DNA of 64,000 bases from Bacillus kexueae (GTDB taxonomy: Bacteria; Bacillota; Bacilli; Bacillales; Aeribacillaceae). Under the pieces are notes generated by a model. The model was not told the origin of the DNA, did not search any database, and saw only the letters and a program-made list of their open reading frames with translations. The DNA is taken from the NCBI RefSeq assembly GCF_022809095.1, contig NZ_JALAZE010000001.1, forward strand, positions 434,001-498,000. Direction: 5' to 3'. Positions 8,151 to 16,502 of this stretch are shown piece after piece. The first letter of the stretch is position 1; each line of letters begins with the position of its first letter. The position numbers and the translations under genes were made by a program.

Positions 8151-9024
8151 AGCCGACTTCCCCCATTTCATAAATAAAAATTTCTTCGAGCGATAGCGGC
8201 AATAAGTCAAACAGAACTGGCTTATGCACGTTCATATGAGATAAAATATCCTCTTCTTCTCCTCTAACGATGTAAAGCATGACACTCCCCCTCGCTTCTG
8301 TATAAAGCACGTTAAACGCTTCGAAAAAGTCAGGAGGAACTTCACCTTTAAAGGCCACTTGAACTTTATGAATATCGCTTTTCAACTCATCTAAGTCCCG
8401 TTCAAATAACATCGTTCCATGATGTAAAACGCCGATGTAATCACAAAAGTCTTCTACTTCACGCAAATTGTGAGAAGAGACGAGTACCGTCATTTCACGC
8501 TCCGCTACATCTTGTAAAATTAAATTTTTTACTTTTCTTCGCATCACTGGGTCAAGCCCATCAAATGGCTCATCTAAAATGAGCACGTCCGGCTTCGTAG
8601 ATAGCGCAAGCCAAAACGCTACTTGACGCTGCATCCCTTTTGAAAACCGCTGAATTTTTTTATGGATATCGAGTTCAAATACTTCTTGTAAAGCTTGGAA
8701 TCGCTCCTCGTCCCACTGGTGATACAAGTTTTTATACACATTCGCCATTTGTCGCACCGTGTAGTGCGCAAAAAAAGACGGGAAATCAGATAAAAACATG
8801 ACGCGATCCTTTAAGGCTTCATTTTCGTATATGGATTGCTCATTAATTGATACAACGCCTTTGTCTTCTTTATAAAGTCCCGCTAAAATCTTTAAAAGCG
8901 TTGTTTTTCCAGCTCCGTTCGTTCCAAGGAGACCATAAATCGAGCCACGCTTTATATGTAAATCTACACATTTTAGCGCGTCCATCCCTTCGAATGTTTT
9001 CGAAACTCCTTTCACTTCAATCAT
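8125..9024 (-). CDS. ABC transporter ATP-binding protein, YtrB-like
   Basis: A 299-residue nucleotide-binding protein. Walker A is GTNGAGKTT, the signature-like motif is FSKGMQRQ, and Walker B is VLILDEPFDGLDP, followed by the H-loop SSHNLREVEDFCD. The C-terminal 80 residues form a regulatory extension usual in this subgroup. The start at 9024 (MIEVKGVSKTF) has AAGGGGGAC upstream and overlaps the GntR gene by 8 nt; the extra upstream in-frame Met codons belong to the regulator's coding end. It energises the permease encoded next. Confidence 0.9.
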   Translation of the reverse strand: MIEVKGVSKTFEGMDALKCVDLHIKRGSIYGLLGTNGAGKTTLLKILAGLYKEDKGVVSINEQSIYENEALKDRVMFLSDFPSFFAHYTVRQMANVYKNLYHQWDEERFQALQEVFELDIHKKIQRFSKGMQRQVAFWLALSTKPDVLILDEPFDGLDPVMRRKVKNLILQDVAEREMTVLVSSHNLREVEDFCDYIGVLHHGTMLFERDLDELKSDIHKVQVAFKGEVPPDFFEAFNVLYTEARGSVMLYIVRGEEEDILSHMNVHKPVLFDLLPLSLEEIFIYEMGEVGYAIKNILV

Positions 9025-9394
9025 CGCTTCGTCCCCCTTCCACTTCATCAAGCAAGATGAGGATGTCTTCTTTCTTCATCCCTAAATAAAGAGCTTCTTG
9101 AAACTTTTTTCTTAGATCGTTTTTCAGCTTTTCTATTTCTTCTTTGTTCACTTCCTCTGACAATGGCTGAACAAAGTTACCCCTTCCTTGCACCGAGTAA
9201 ATAAATCCTTGACGTTCCAACTCACGGTACGCTTTTTGAATCGTGTTTGGGTTAATCGTTAACTGCTGGGCAAGCGCACGCACTGATGGAAGCTTTTCAT
9301 CTGCAACAAGCACTTCGCTCATAATCAGCTCTTTAAATTTATCGACGAGCTGCTCATAAATCGGCTTCCGGCTGCGCAAATCTAAATCGAACAT
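9017..9394 (-). CDS. GntR-family repressor, YtrA subfamily
   Basis: A 125-residue regulator with an N-terminal winged helix (PIYEQLVDKFKELI, LPSVRALAQQLTINPNTIQKAYRELE, residues about 10-75) and only a short two-helix C-terminal tail, the size of YtrA/YhcF-type members that control ABC transporters induced by cell-envelope antibiotics. It is first in the operon and overlaps the ATPase gene. A spaced inverted repeat upstream (9417-9441) lies just downstream of a -10 box and is the likely operator, giving autoregulation. Confidence 0.88.
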   Translation of the reverse strand: MFDLDLRSRKPIYEQLVDKFKELIMSEVLVADEKLPSVRALAQQLTINPNTIQKAYRELERQGFIYSVQGRGNFVQPLSEEVNKEEIEKLKNDLRKKFQEALYLGMKKEDILILLDEVEGGRSDD

Positions 9395-9416
9395 AGAGAC
9401 ACCCCTTCCGTGTCAC

Positions 9417-9450
9417 AAGTGTACTATTATTTTTAATACAGTTACATTAT
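9417..9450 (-). promoter_or_regulatory. Promoter -10 and YtrA-type operator of the GntR/ABC/sigma operon
   Basis: AGTGTA at 9417-9422 and TACAGT at 9436-9441 are separated by 13 nt, the arrangement I recall for YtrA sites in B. subtilis (AGTGTA-N13-AACACT). On the minus strand a TATAAT (9445-9450) precedes it directly, with a weak TTCCCT at 17-nt spacing. A repressor bound here would block promoter escape. The match is by eye. Confidence 0.6.
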
Positions 9451-9508
9451 ATCCGCTTAAACTTGAAAAGGGAAGTAGAAGTTAGGAATTTTATAAACTT
9501 CGTGATAT

Positions 9509-9630
9509 GAAAAGTGCAAAGCGCAAGTCCTTGGCCGAAGCGACCCGAGCTGATGGCGCTTGGGGCTAGACACCAAAAAAACGGTAAAGAGAATACTTTA
9601 ACACCTTATTGAACTTAAACTTTCTGTAAC
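9509..9630. repeat. Dispersed intergenic element, copy 2 (internally deleted)
   Basis: Same head (GAAAAGTGCAAAGCGCAAG) and same tail (AACTTAAACTTTCTGTAAC) as the copies at 5421 and 41421, but the central stretch between GTCCTTGG and CCGAAGCGACC is missing, and a few nt are inserted before the tail. It abuts the hairpin terminator at 9633-9660. The remainder of the 9395-9809 gap holds the GntR promoter on one side and, at 9680-9790, a short decayed reading frame on the minus strand. Confidence 0.78.
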
Positions 9631-9632
9631 AT

Positions 9633-9660
9633 CAAAAAAAGCTTGGGATCCCCAAGCTCT
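9633..9660 (-). terminator. Intrinsic terminator downstream of the minor-pilin operon
   Basis: On the minus strand AGCTTGGG-GATC-CCAAGCTT forms a stem followed by seven T. It lies about 150 nt beyond the stop of the PilX-like gene, with no other terminator between, so it probably ends that transcript. Confidence 0.78.
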
Positions 9661-9809
9661 AAAACTGTACTAATTTTTATTAACTTACGCGCTCGTTCAA
9701 AATAGAATTAACAATTTTTCGGGTCAGCTTTCCTACGAAGAAAGCAATTATAACGTATCCACTAACACGATAATCCTCTCCTAACTTCGTTCACCTACCA
9801 ATTTTTTCA

Positions 9810-11510
9810 CTATTCATACTCCACATGATCAAGCTCCACACCTAAAATCTTTTCATTTGAATCACTTGGTATCGATTCACAGCCGTCTATTTCAATCGTT
9901 TCTTCATTCGGATAGTGATACACGATGGTTCCTTTTGAAAACTTCTTTTGATTTTGATACTCTACAACATCTGGCGTATGGAAGGCAAATTCATCATTTA
10001 CTACTGGATTCGCTTCCCCTTCGTAGTAAATCAGAATGTCTCCCGTTACGAATATTTGATTTTTTAACGAAAACATGTAGCTGCTCCTCTTATTCACATT
10101 GAGTAACACGAGGTCACCTAAGACGACAACGTCTTTTGATGTATTAATTGTAGAAGAACCAGCCTTTTGATTAATAATTAAATCTCCACCAATGGTCATG
10201 CCACCGCTCCCGTTTTGTATGTCCATTCCGCCATTTGCGTATAACGAACCACCGGTTATAATCGATCCATTTTTTAATCCAAGTCGATTATGAACATATA
10301 GATGTTGACCGACTTGAAAATCTCCATAGGAGTTGGTTCCACTTTTCAACGTAGCATTTCCACATGCTTTTAGCTCCGAATTATTATGCGTATTTAATTG
10401 TCCTTGAACAAACAAGTGGCCATTGATATTCATTTCGGTATTTTGTCCAAGTTCTAAGTAATGAAAGTGACCGAATCCATCGATGTCCATTTTCGTATTT
10501 TCAATTTCGAAGGAATTTTTCGCATATAAGTCTCCACTGGAGAATTCGGTATTTTTTAGCGTTCCACCGTTTTGCAAATAAACATAATCCGAAAACGTTA
10601 ATGTAGCATTTTTCCCGTCAATCCAATTTTCTGCATAGAAGGATGTAGAAGAAAAGTCAGTATGATCAAACTTCACCCAATTATACGCTTCAGTCGGACC
10701 GTTAATGGAGAAAGAAGACTGTGTTAACGTTAAACTATTTTTGGTAAAAAGTCCCTTCGAGGAAAAAGTATCATGTGAAAACGTCCCACCGTTTTGAAGA
10801 GTACTGACGTCATCAAATTGGTAGGTTGATTGACTCGAATCCACCCAGCCTTGGCTGTAAAATTCGTTAGCCTTTATGGAGCTATTTTGAATCTTTGAAC
10901 CGTTCTTAAAGATAAGGTTATCATGGATATCCACGTTTTCTTTTTTCCAGTTCACATATTGCGATTCGGTAACGCCTGTTAGCGGCATAGACGGATACGT
11001 TTCCCTTTCTGTTAACCACGGATACTCCGACTCATCCAACCAATAATCAGAAGCATCTTCCAGCCAATCCAGTTCGTCACCACCAATGCTTGCACTTTGT
11101 AATTGGAATGTCGCTTCTAACGTCTTCTCTTTTCTTTCATCCGTTCCCGTTATCACAAATGGGAGTTCAAGCCCACCGTCGTAATTGCCGTCATCAAATT
11201 GAATTGTAAACGTTTTTTCTTCGCCAATTTGAATCGGCTGTGTTAATTCCTGTTTCAACGAATGAACTAAGTTTAATACAAACGTTTCTACATCCCCTGT
11301 CGGCTCATTTTTTTCCATGTACGATTCGATGTATTCTTCCACATATTTGACCCCGTATTCCGCTAAGTACGTCGCTTCATACGTGGAGGAGGTTTGTTCC
11401 CGTTGTTTAGCTGTCGAAATGGTTTGCGCAAGCAAGACCGTTCCAAGCGTGACTAAAATGGTTAAGGATAGCAGCACGATTATGAGCGCTGAACCCCGTT
11501 CGTTTTGCAT
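9810..11510 (-). CDS. PilX-like minor pilin with long beta-helical repeat domain
   Basis: A 566-residue protein. The N-terminus (ERGSALIIVLLSLTILVTLG, residues 4-23) is a basic start plus hydrophobic helix like that of PilX-type pilus assembly proteins. From about residue 190 to 500 the sequence becomes an irregular repeat of short strands with phrases such as NGSKIQNSSIKANEFY, LQNGGTFSHDTFSSKGLF and LQNGGTLKNTEFSSGDLY, which suggests a right-handed beta-helix, comparable in style to polymer-forming or adhesin domains. It is last in a minus-strand operon behind two prepilin genes (gap 3 nt) and divergent from the pilB operon. A tip-located or surface structural pilus component is inferred. 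Confidence 0.72.
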   Translation of the reverse strand: MQNERGSALIIVLLSLTILVTLGTVLLAQTISTAKQREQTSSTYEATYLAEYGVKYVEEYIESYMEKNEPTGDVETFVLNLVHSLKQELTQPIQIGEEKTFTIQFDDGNYDGGLELPFVITGTDERKEKTLEATFQLQSASIGGDELDWLEDASDYWLDESEYPWLTERETYPSMPLTGVTESQYVNWKKENVDIHDNLIFKNGSKIQNSSIKANEFYSQGWVDSSQSTYQFDDVSTLQNGGTFSHDTFSSKGLFTKNSLTLTQSSFSINGPTEAYNWVKFDHTDFSSTSFYAENWIDGKNATLTFSDYVYLQNGGTLKNTEFSSGDLYAKNSFEIENTKMDIDGFGHFHYLELGQNTEMNINGHLFVQGQLNTHNNSELKACGNATLKSGTNSYGDFQVGQHLYVHNRLGLKNGSIITGGSLYANGGMDIQNGSGGMTIGGDLIINQKAGSSTINTSKDVVVLGDLVLLNVNKRSSYMFSLKNQIFVTGDILIYYEGEANPVVNDEFAFHTPDVVEYQNQKKFSKGTIVYHYPNEETIEIDGCESIPSDSNEKILGVELDHVEYE

Positions 11511-11513
11511 TAC

Positions 11514-11975
11514 TCACTCCTCCTTTGCTTCTGTTAAACGGGATATTTTCGATTGAAAGGTAAAGGAATCGGTTCGTTTATCTTCCGTATTCGTAAAGGT
11601 TACTTCTAAATCGACGATTTTATTTTCAGGAAGTGTCGTATTAATGATAAGTGGTTGCTCTTGTTGTGAGATGAAAAGATCCACCGTATACGGAGAGGTG
11701 TCAACTTCATATGTCTCCAAACCGTTTTGAATTTGAATAATTCCACTTTCATCGATTGATACGGTGTACGTAATACTCGTTTGGTGGACGTCTGTTAGCA
11801 AAGCCATCAAATAATTCGCCTTTTGCCTTGCCTCTTCTTTCGTTTGTTGATAGTCGATTCGCTCTACCACTTGAATGAGCACTTGGTAAAAAAGTGTAAT
11901 AAAAAGCATGAAGATTGTCATCGTAGCCAAAACTTCCACTAAAGTAATGCCTCTTTCATTTTTGATCCACTTCAT
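11514..11975 (-). CDS. Minor prepilin (type IV pilin-like)
   Basis: A 153-residue protein with a class III prepilin signal: short basic leader ending in KNERG, then ITLVEVLATMTIFMLFITLF. Cleavage by the prepilin peptidase is expected after the Gly of NERG, leaving Ile as +1 and the conserved Glu at +5. The C-terminal domain is beta-rich and does not point to a specific pilin. Its start overlaps the preceding prepilin gene by 4 nt (ATGA), so the two are coupled, and the PilX-like gene follows by 3 nt. Confidence 0.85.
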   Translation of the reverse strand: MKWIKNERGITLVEVLATMTIFMLFITLFYQVLIQVVERIDYQQTKEEARQKANYLMALLTDVHQTSITYTVSIDESGIIQIQNGLETYEVDTSPYTVDLFISQQEQPLIINTTLPENKIVDLEVTFTNTEDKRTDSFTFQSKISRLTEAKEE

Positions 11976-12394
11976 GAGGACACCTCGATTAACCCATACG
12001 TTTCGGTTCGTTTTTTGCCAGATTGATAGATTTCAATTTTCACTTCGTAGGCAGGTGTTTCATTTTGAATCGCAGGAACTTCATCGACAACAAGACGCAC
12101 TTCAAACTGATCACTCTCAAAAAAAGATCCTTCTTCACAAATATAAGGAAAGCTTCCAGCTTGAAATGATTGCACCCCACACGCCGAATAAAGCGAATGG
12201 GGATTTCCGCGTAATTCATCTAAGACAAGACGCACATAACTCGTTGCTTCCATCGCTTCTTCATTTTTTTTCGTAAACAAGGAAGATTGAATAAAAAAAG
12301 AGGCAAAGAGACTCAACACGACCGTTAAAATCGCGACCGCAGCTAATAATTCAATGAGCGTCATACCTTTTTCATTATTTTTCCATTCTCTCAT
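11972..12394 (-). CDS. Minor prepilin (type IV pilin-like), first gene of the minor-pilin operon
   Basis: A 140-residue prepilin. The leader NNEKG is followed by MTLIELLAAVAILTVVLSLF; methionine would be the +1 residue and Glu is at +5. The mature domain contains two Cys (ACGVQ and YICEE), which could form a disulfide as in many pilins. It heads the operon that reads leftward through the second prepilin and the PilX-like gene, back-to-back with the pilB operon across a 145-nt AT-rich promoter region. Confidence 0.85.
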   Translation of the reverse strand: MREWKNNEKGMTLIELLAAVAILTVVLSLFASFFIQSSLFTKKNEEAMEATSYVRLVLDELRGNPHSLYSACGVQSFQAGSFPYICEEGSFFESDQFEVRLVVDEVPAIQNETPAYEVKIEIYQSGKKRTETYGLIEVSS

Positions 12395-12539
12395 ACTTTT
12401 CTCCAGTCAAAAAAATAGTCAAATTTAACTAAATATTAACAACAAATCTATTTTATCATGATTTATTTTATTATAGAATGATACTGTCGACCTTATTAAA
12501 TGAAATTATTTCCAAAAAATACATAGGTCAAGGTGAGAA

Positions 12540-13787
12540 ATGAAAAACATTCGCATACTAGTTTTATGTATATCTTTAATATTAACAGGTTGTGCTTATC
12601 TCCCTCTTCAAAATACCTTCGAAAACAATACGTACCTTTCAAACGTACGCATTGAAGGAATGACGGAAGAAGAAGTGAAAGCGATGCTAGCATCAAAAAT
12701 AGAAGATTGGAAGCAACAGTCTACCATTACGTTAATCTATCAAAATAAAAGCTTCACTTTACCATCAAGCGTATACACCTTTTATATTGATAAAACAATA
12801 TCTCAATTGCAAAATAATAGACAAAACGATCTTATCGTGTCGCTCGATACTCAAATCCTACGAGAATGGCTACAGCAGGAGTTAATGCCTTCACAATATG
12901 GGTCCATCCAATTCAAAAAGTTGGAACAAGACCTCATACAAATCGTGCAAAAACTCGATGATGGGGACATTTACATGAACGTAAAGGAATATGTGGATGA
13001 ATCAAGTTTAGAGACTGTTGCTTCATCAAGGATCATCGTCCCGCTTGAAATGACGGATTTTGTGACAAGCTTCGTTGAAGCGCACGAACAAATTTCCATC
13101 ACAGGCTACGAAACGTTCTCTCTTCATTCTTGGGTGGAATTGAGCACTGTTTCAGGCACCGATGAGGAATGGAGTTTTCTCGGAACAGCTATGTATAAAG
13201 TCATCTTGCAGTCTAACTTTCAGATATTAAAGCGAACAGCTCATCGAATATTACCGACTTATGCAACACTCGGCCAAGATGTAAAAGTGACAGCAAGTGA
13301 CTACGACTTTGTTTTTCACAACCCAAATGAGGAAAATTATGCATTCCAATTTGAACAAGACGGCGATCGTCTTTACATTGATTTAATTGGACAACCTTTT
13401 AAGCATACGTATAAAGTAGAAGTGGATAATATTGAGTATCATGAAGTCAATCCGGTTGTTCGCTATACAGATGATATGGACACTGGCATTTACTATGTGG
13501 AACAAAAAGGCTATGCAGCCGTTTCGTTGGACGTTTATCGTATTATATATGGAGAGAACGGAGAATTGTCTAAAAAAGAAAAGGTCTCTCATGAATTTTA
13601 TCCTGCGGTATCAGGCATTGAAGTTCACGGGACACGAGAAGTAGCAGAAGTAAATCCAGTCGAAGAACAACTGGAAGAAGGACAATTATCTATCGTCACG
13701 GAGGATGAATTTAAAATATATATCGAAGAAATTGTAGAAGAAGCAATGGAGCAATCTGAGGAACATAAGGTGGTGAATGAGTCATGA
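12540..13787 (+). CDS. VanW-domain lipoprotein heading the pilus operon
   Basis: A 415-residue protein with a lipoprotein signal (ISLILTGC, lipid-attachment Cys18). Next comes a segment like the putative peptidoglycan-binding domain found with VanW (VRIEGMTEEEVKAMLASK). The central VanW-like part contains RTAHRILPTYATLGQDVKV and the following YDFVFHNPNEENYAFQF. A G5-like or stalk region and an acidic tail end the protein. It shares a 4-nt ATGA overlap with pilB, so it is co-translated with the pilus motor. A role as a cell-wall anchor or pilus passage factor is an inference from this position. VanW function itself is poorly defined. Confidence 0.72.
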   Translation: MKNIRILVLCISLILTGCAYLPLQNTFENNTYLSNVRIEGMTEEEVKAMLASKIEDWKQQSTITLIYQNKSFTLPSSVYTFYIDKTISQLQNNRQNDLIVSLDTQILREWLQQELMPSQYGSIQFKKLEQDLIQIVQKLDDGDIYMNVKEYVDESSLETVASSRIIVPLEMTDFVTSFVEAHEQISITGYETFSLHSWVELSTVSGTDEEWSFLGTAMYKVILQSNFQILKRTAHRILPTYATLGQDVKVTASDYDFVFHNPNEENYAFQFEQDGDRLYIDLIGQPFKHTYKVEVDNIEYHEVNPVVRYTDDMDTGIYYVEQKGYAAVSLDVYRIIYGENGELSKKEKVSHEFYPAVSGIEVHGTREVAEVNPVEEQLEEGQLSIVTEDEFKIYIEEIVEEAMEQSEEHKVVNES

Positions 13788-15442
13788 GTCAATCAAAACC
13801 GCTTCGTTTAGGGGATTTGCTCGTTCAAAGCCGAAAGATTACGGAAGAGCAATTACACCAAGCCCTACAAGAAAAAGAACAAGGCCAAAAGCTAGGAGAC
13901 GTTTTATTACAAAAGGGATATATTACCGAACTTCAGCTCGTTGAGGAACTCGAATTTCAGCTTGGCATTCAGCATGTGAGTCTTTACAATTATCCATTTG
14001 ACACTTCATTAGTGAAGATTGTTTCAAAAGAGTTTGCTAAGCGGAACTTAGTCATTCCGTTAAAGAAAGAGTCTGGAAAATTGTATGTCGCGATGGCGGA
14101 CCCAATGGATTATTTCGCTATCAATGACTTGCGACTTTCGACTGGGTTTACGATCGAGCCTGTCATTGCAACAAAAGACGATATTTACAGAAGCTTGAAC
14201 AAACTATATGACATCGAGGACTTTGACGAAGAGTGGATGGCCAATAACGCCATGGCCAATGCGGCAAATACGAATGTAGAAGATGAGGATTCACCGATCG
14301 TCAAGCTCGTCAACCAATTGATACAACGAGCAATAACGCAAAATGCAAGCGACATTCACATTGACCCGCATGAACAGAAATTGGTCGTCCGATTTCGCGT
14401 AGACGGAACACTTCGAACAGAAAGACAGCTACCAAAACAAGTGCAAGACCATTTAACGACACGCTTAAAAATTATGGCCAACTTAAATATAACGGAGCAA
14501 CGACTGCCCCAAGATGGTCGAATTAAAATTGATATCGATTTCCGAAAGGTTGACCTACGTGTAAGTACCCTTCCAACCATTTACGGTGAAAAAATGGTTA
14601 TTCGCATTCTTGATTTCGGCTCAACGATTAATGATATCGAGCAACTCGGCTTTTCCCCAAACAACTTAATGTTGTTCAAAAAAATGATAGAGCGCCCTCA
14701 TGGCATCATTTTAATTACAGGGCCGACCGGAAGCGGGAAGACGTCGACGATGTATTCAGCACTCAATATTTTAAATGAGGAAAGTCATAACATTATTACA
14801 ATTGAAGATCCTGTTGAATATCAAATAGACGGAATCAACCAAATTCAAATCAACCCGAAAATTGGCTTGACATTCGCAGCTGGTCTACGGGCCATCCTCC
14901 GACAAGATCCAAACATTATCATGATTGGAGAAATTCGTGATTTAGAGACTGCGGAAATGGCTATTCGAGCCGCGATGACTGGTCACCTCGTCTTTTCAAC
15001 GTTACACACGAATGATTCCATCGGAACAATTGGTCGCTTGAAAGATTTAGGTGTTGAGCCATTTTTAATCGGCTCTTCATTAAGCGGCGTCGTTTCGCAA
15101 CGCCTCATTCGCAAAATTTGTCGTGATTGCAAAGAAAAAGTCGAAGCGAGCATGCGAGAAAAGCAAATTTTTGCCCGCTATGGTATCGAAATCGAATTCG
15201 TCTACCGCGGGAAAGGTTGCCCGACTTGCAACATGACAGGCTATAAAGGACGTACGGCTATCCACGAAGTATTGGAAATTACAGAAGAGATTCGTAACGC
15301 TATATTAAATGTATCGCCGATGAGTGACATTCGTTCACTCGCCCTTCAAAACGGTTTAACCTTCCTTATTCAAGATGGATTGTTAAAAGTAATGGAGGGA
15401 ATTACGACGACCGAAGAAATTTTACGAGTGGCAATAGAATAG
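13784..15442 (+). CDS. pilB: Type IV pilus extension ATPase PilB
   Basis: A 552-residue GspE/PilB ATPase driving pilus assembly at the membrane. An N-terminal T2SSE-N domain (about residues 1-140) is followed by the core ATPase: Walker A GPTGSGKTST at about 313-322, the Asp box EDPVEY, Walker B-type GEIRDLETAEMA with His-box GHLVFSTLHTND, and a tetracysteine zinc site (CRDC ... CPTC). The tetracysteine motif separates PilB/GspE from retraction ATPases. It overlaps the VanW lipoprotein gene by 4 nt and precedes pilT by 10 nt. Confidence 0.95.
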   Translation: MSQSKPLRLGDLLVQSRKITEEQLHQALQEKEQGQKLGDVLLQKGYITELQLVEELEFQLGIQHVSLYNYPFDTSLVKIVSKEFAKRNLVIPLKKESGKLYVAMADPMDYFAINDLRLSTGFTIEPVIATKDDIYRSLNKLYDIEDFDEEWMANNAMANAANTNVEDEDSPIVKLVNQLIQRAITQNASDIHIDPHEQKLVVRFRVDGTLRTERQLPKQVQDHLTTRLKIMANLNITEQRLPQDGRIKIDIDFRKVDLRVSTLPTIYGEKMVIRILDFGSTINDIEQLGFSPNNLMLFKKMIERPHGIILITGPTGSGKTSTMYSALNILNEESHNIITIEDPVEYQIDGINQIQINPKIGLTFAAGLRAILRQDPNIIMIGEIRDLETAEMAIRAAMTGHLVFSTLHTNDSIGTIGRLKDLGVEPFLIGSSLSGVVSQRLIRKICRDCKEKVEASMREKQIFARYGIEIEFVYRGKGCPTCNMTGYKGRTAIHEVLEITEEIRNAILNVSPMSDIRSLALQNGLTFLIQDGLLKVMEGITTTEEILRVAIE

Positions 15443-15452
15443 AGGGATTAAC

Positions 15453-16502
15453 ATGAAAGAGCTAATACATTCCATTTTAACTCGAGCACAATCGCTTAAA
15501 GCATCGGATGTTCATTTATCAACCAATATGAAACCGATATTCCGCATTCACGGTAAACTCCGTCACGATGAGGGCATTCCCCTTTCAGAAGACGAATTAA
15601 TGGATTCATTAAAAGCTGTAATGGGACAAGAATTAGTTGATCACTTCGAACGAAATGGTGAAGTGGATTTTTCTTATGAACTGGAGAACGTATCGCGCTT
15701 CCGTTTCAATGTCTACAAAAAACGTGGTGGAACGTCTGCAGCGATTCGTTTAATTCCGAATACCGTGCCGGCAATTGACGATTTGCGCTTACCGGCTATA
15801 CTAAAGCGAGTTGCCGAAAAGCCACAAGGACTCGTGCTCGTCACGGGCCCTACAGGAAGCGGTAAGTCGACAACACTCGCTTCCATGATTGACTACATTA
15901 ATCGAACCGAAGCGAAACATATTATTACGCTAGAAGATCCAATTGAATATGTGCATAATAATATCCATTCCATTATTGATCAGCGTGAAGTGGGCACAGA
16001 CACTTTACAGTTTTCGACTGGGTTACGGGCAGCACTACGCCAAGATCCGGATGTCATTTTAGTTGGTGAGATGCGTGATTTAGAAACGATTACAACTGCA
16101 ATTTCAGCTGCGGAAACGGGTCACTTAGTATTTGGAACGCTTCATACAATGAGCGCACCGGCAACCATTGAGAGAATTGTTGACGTGTTCCCTGCCAGCC
16201 AACAAGAACAGATTCGATACCAGCTCGCCACTGTTCTCGTGTCTATTATTTCTCAGCGTCTTTTCCCGCTCCAAAACGGAAGGGGAAGAATCGCTGCTAC
16301 AGAAATTCTAGTCAATAACAATAGCGTCAGCAACTTGATTCGGAATCAAAAATTACACCAAATTCCAAACGTCATCCAAACGTCGAAAGAGCATGGAATG
16401 CAAACGATGCAAATGCACGTTAAAGAATTAATGAAAGACGGCCTGGTAGCTTATGAATCAATTCGCCACATGTTAGAGGAGAATGGAAATGCCCCAATTT
16501 AA
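15453..16502 (+). CDS. pilT: Type IV pilus retraction ATPase PilT
   Basis: A 349-residue PilT. Walker A is GPTGSGKST (residues 132-140), the Asp box EDPIEYVH, the Walker B region GEMRDLETITTAIS, and the His-box GHLVFGTLHT. It lacks the N-terminal domain and zinc cysteines of PilB, as expected. PilT implies pilus retraction, hence twitching motility or DNA uptake, instead of a static secretion pseudopilus. RBS is GAGGG upstream of the ATG. It overlaps the pilC start by 14 nt. Confidence 0.95.
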   Translation: MKELIHSILTRAQSLKASDVHLSTNMKPIFRIHGKLRHDEGIPLSEDELMDSLKAVMGQELVDHFERNGEVDFSYELENVSRFRFNVYKKRGGTSAAIRLIPNTVPAIDDLRLPAILKRVAEKPQGLVLVTGPTGSGKSTTLASMIDYINRTEAKHIITLEDPIEYVHNNIHSIIDQREVGTDTLQFSTGLRAALRQDPDVILVGEMRDLETITTAISAAETGHLVFGTLHTMSAPATIERIVDVFPASQQEQIRYQLATVLVSIISQRLFPLQNGRGRIAATEILVNNNSVSNLIRNQKLHQIPNVIQTSKEHGMQTMQMHVKELMKDGLVAYESIRHMLEENGNAPI

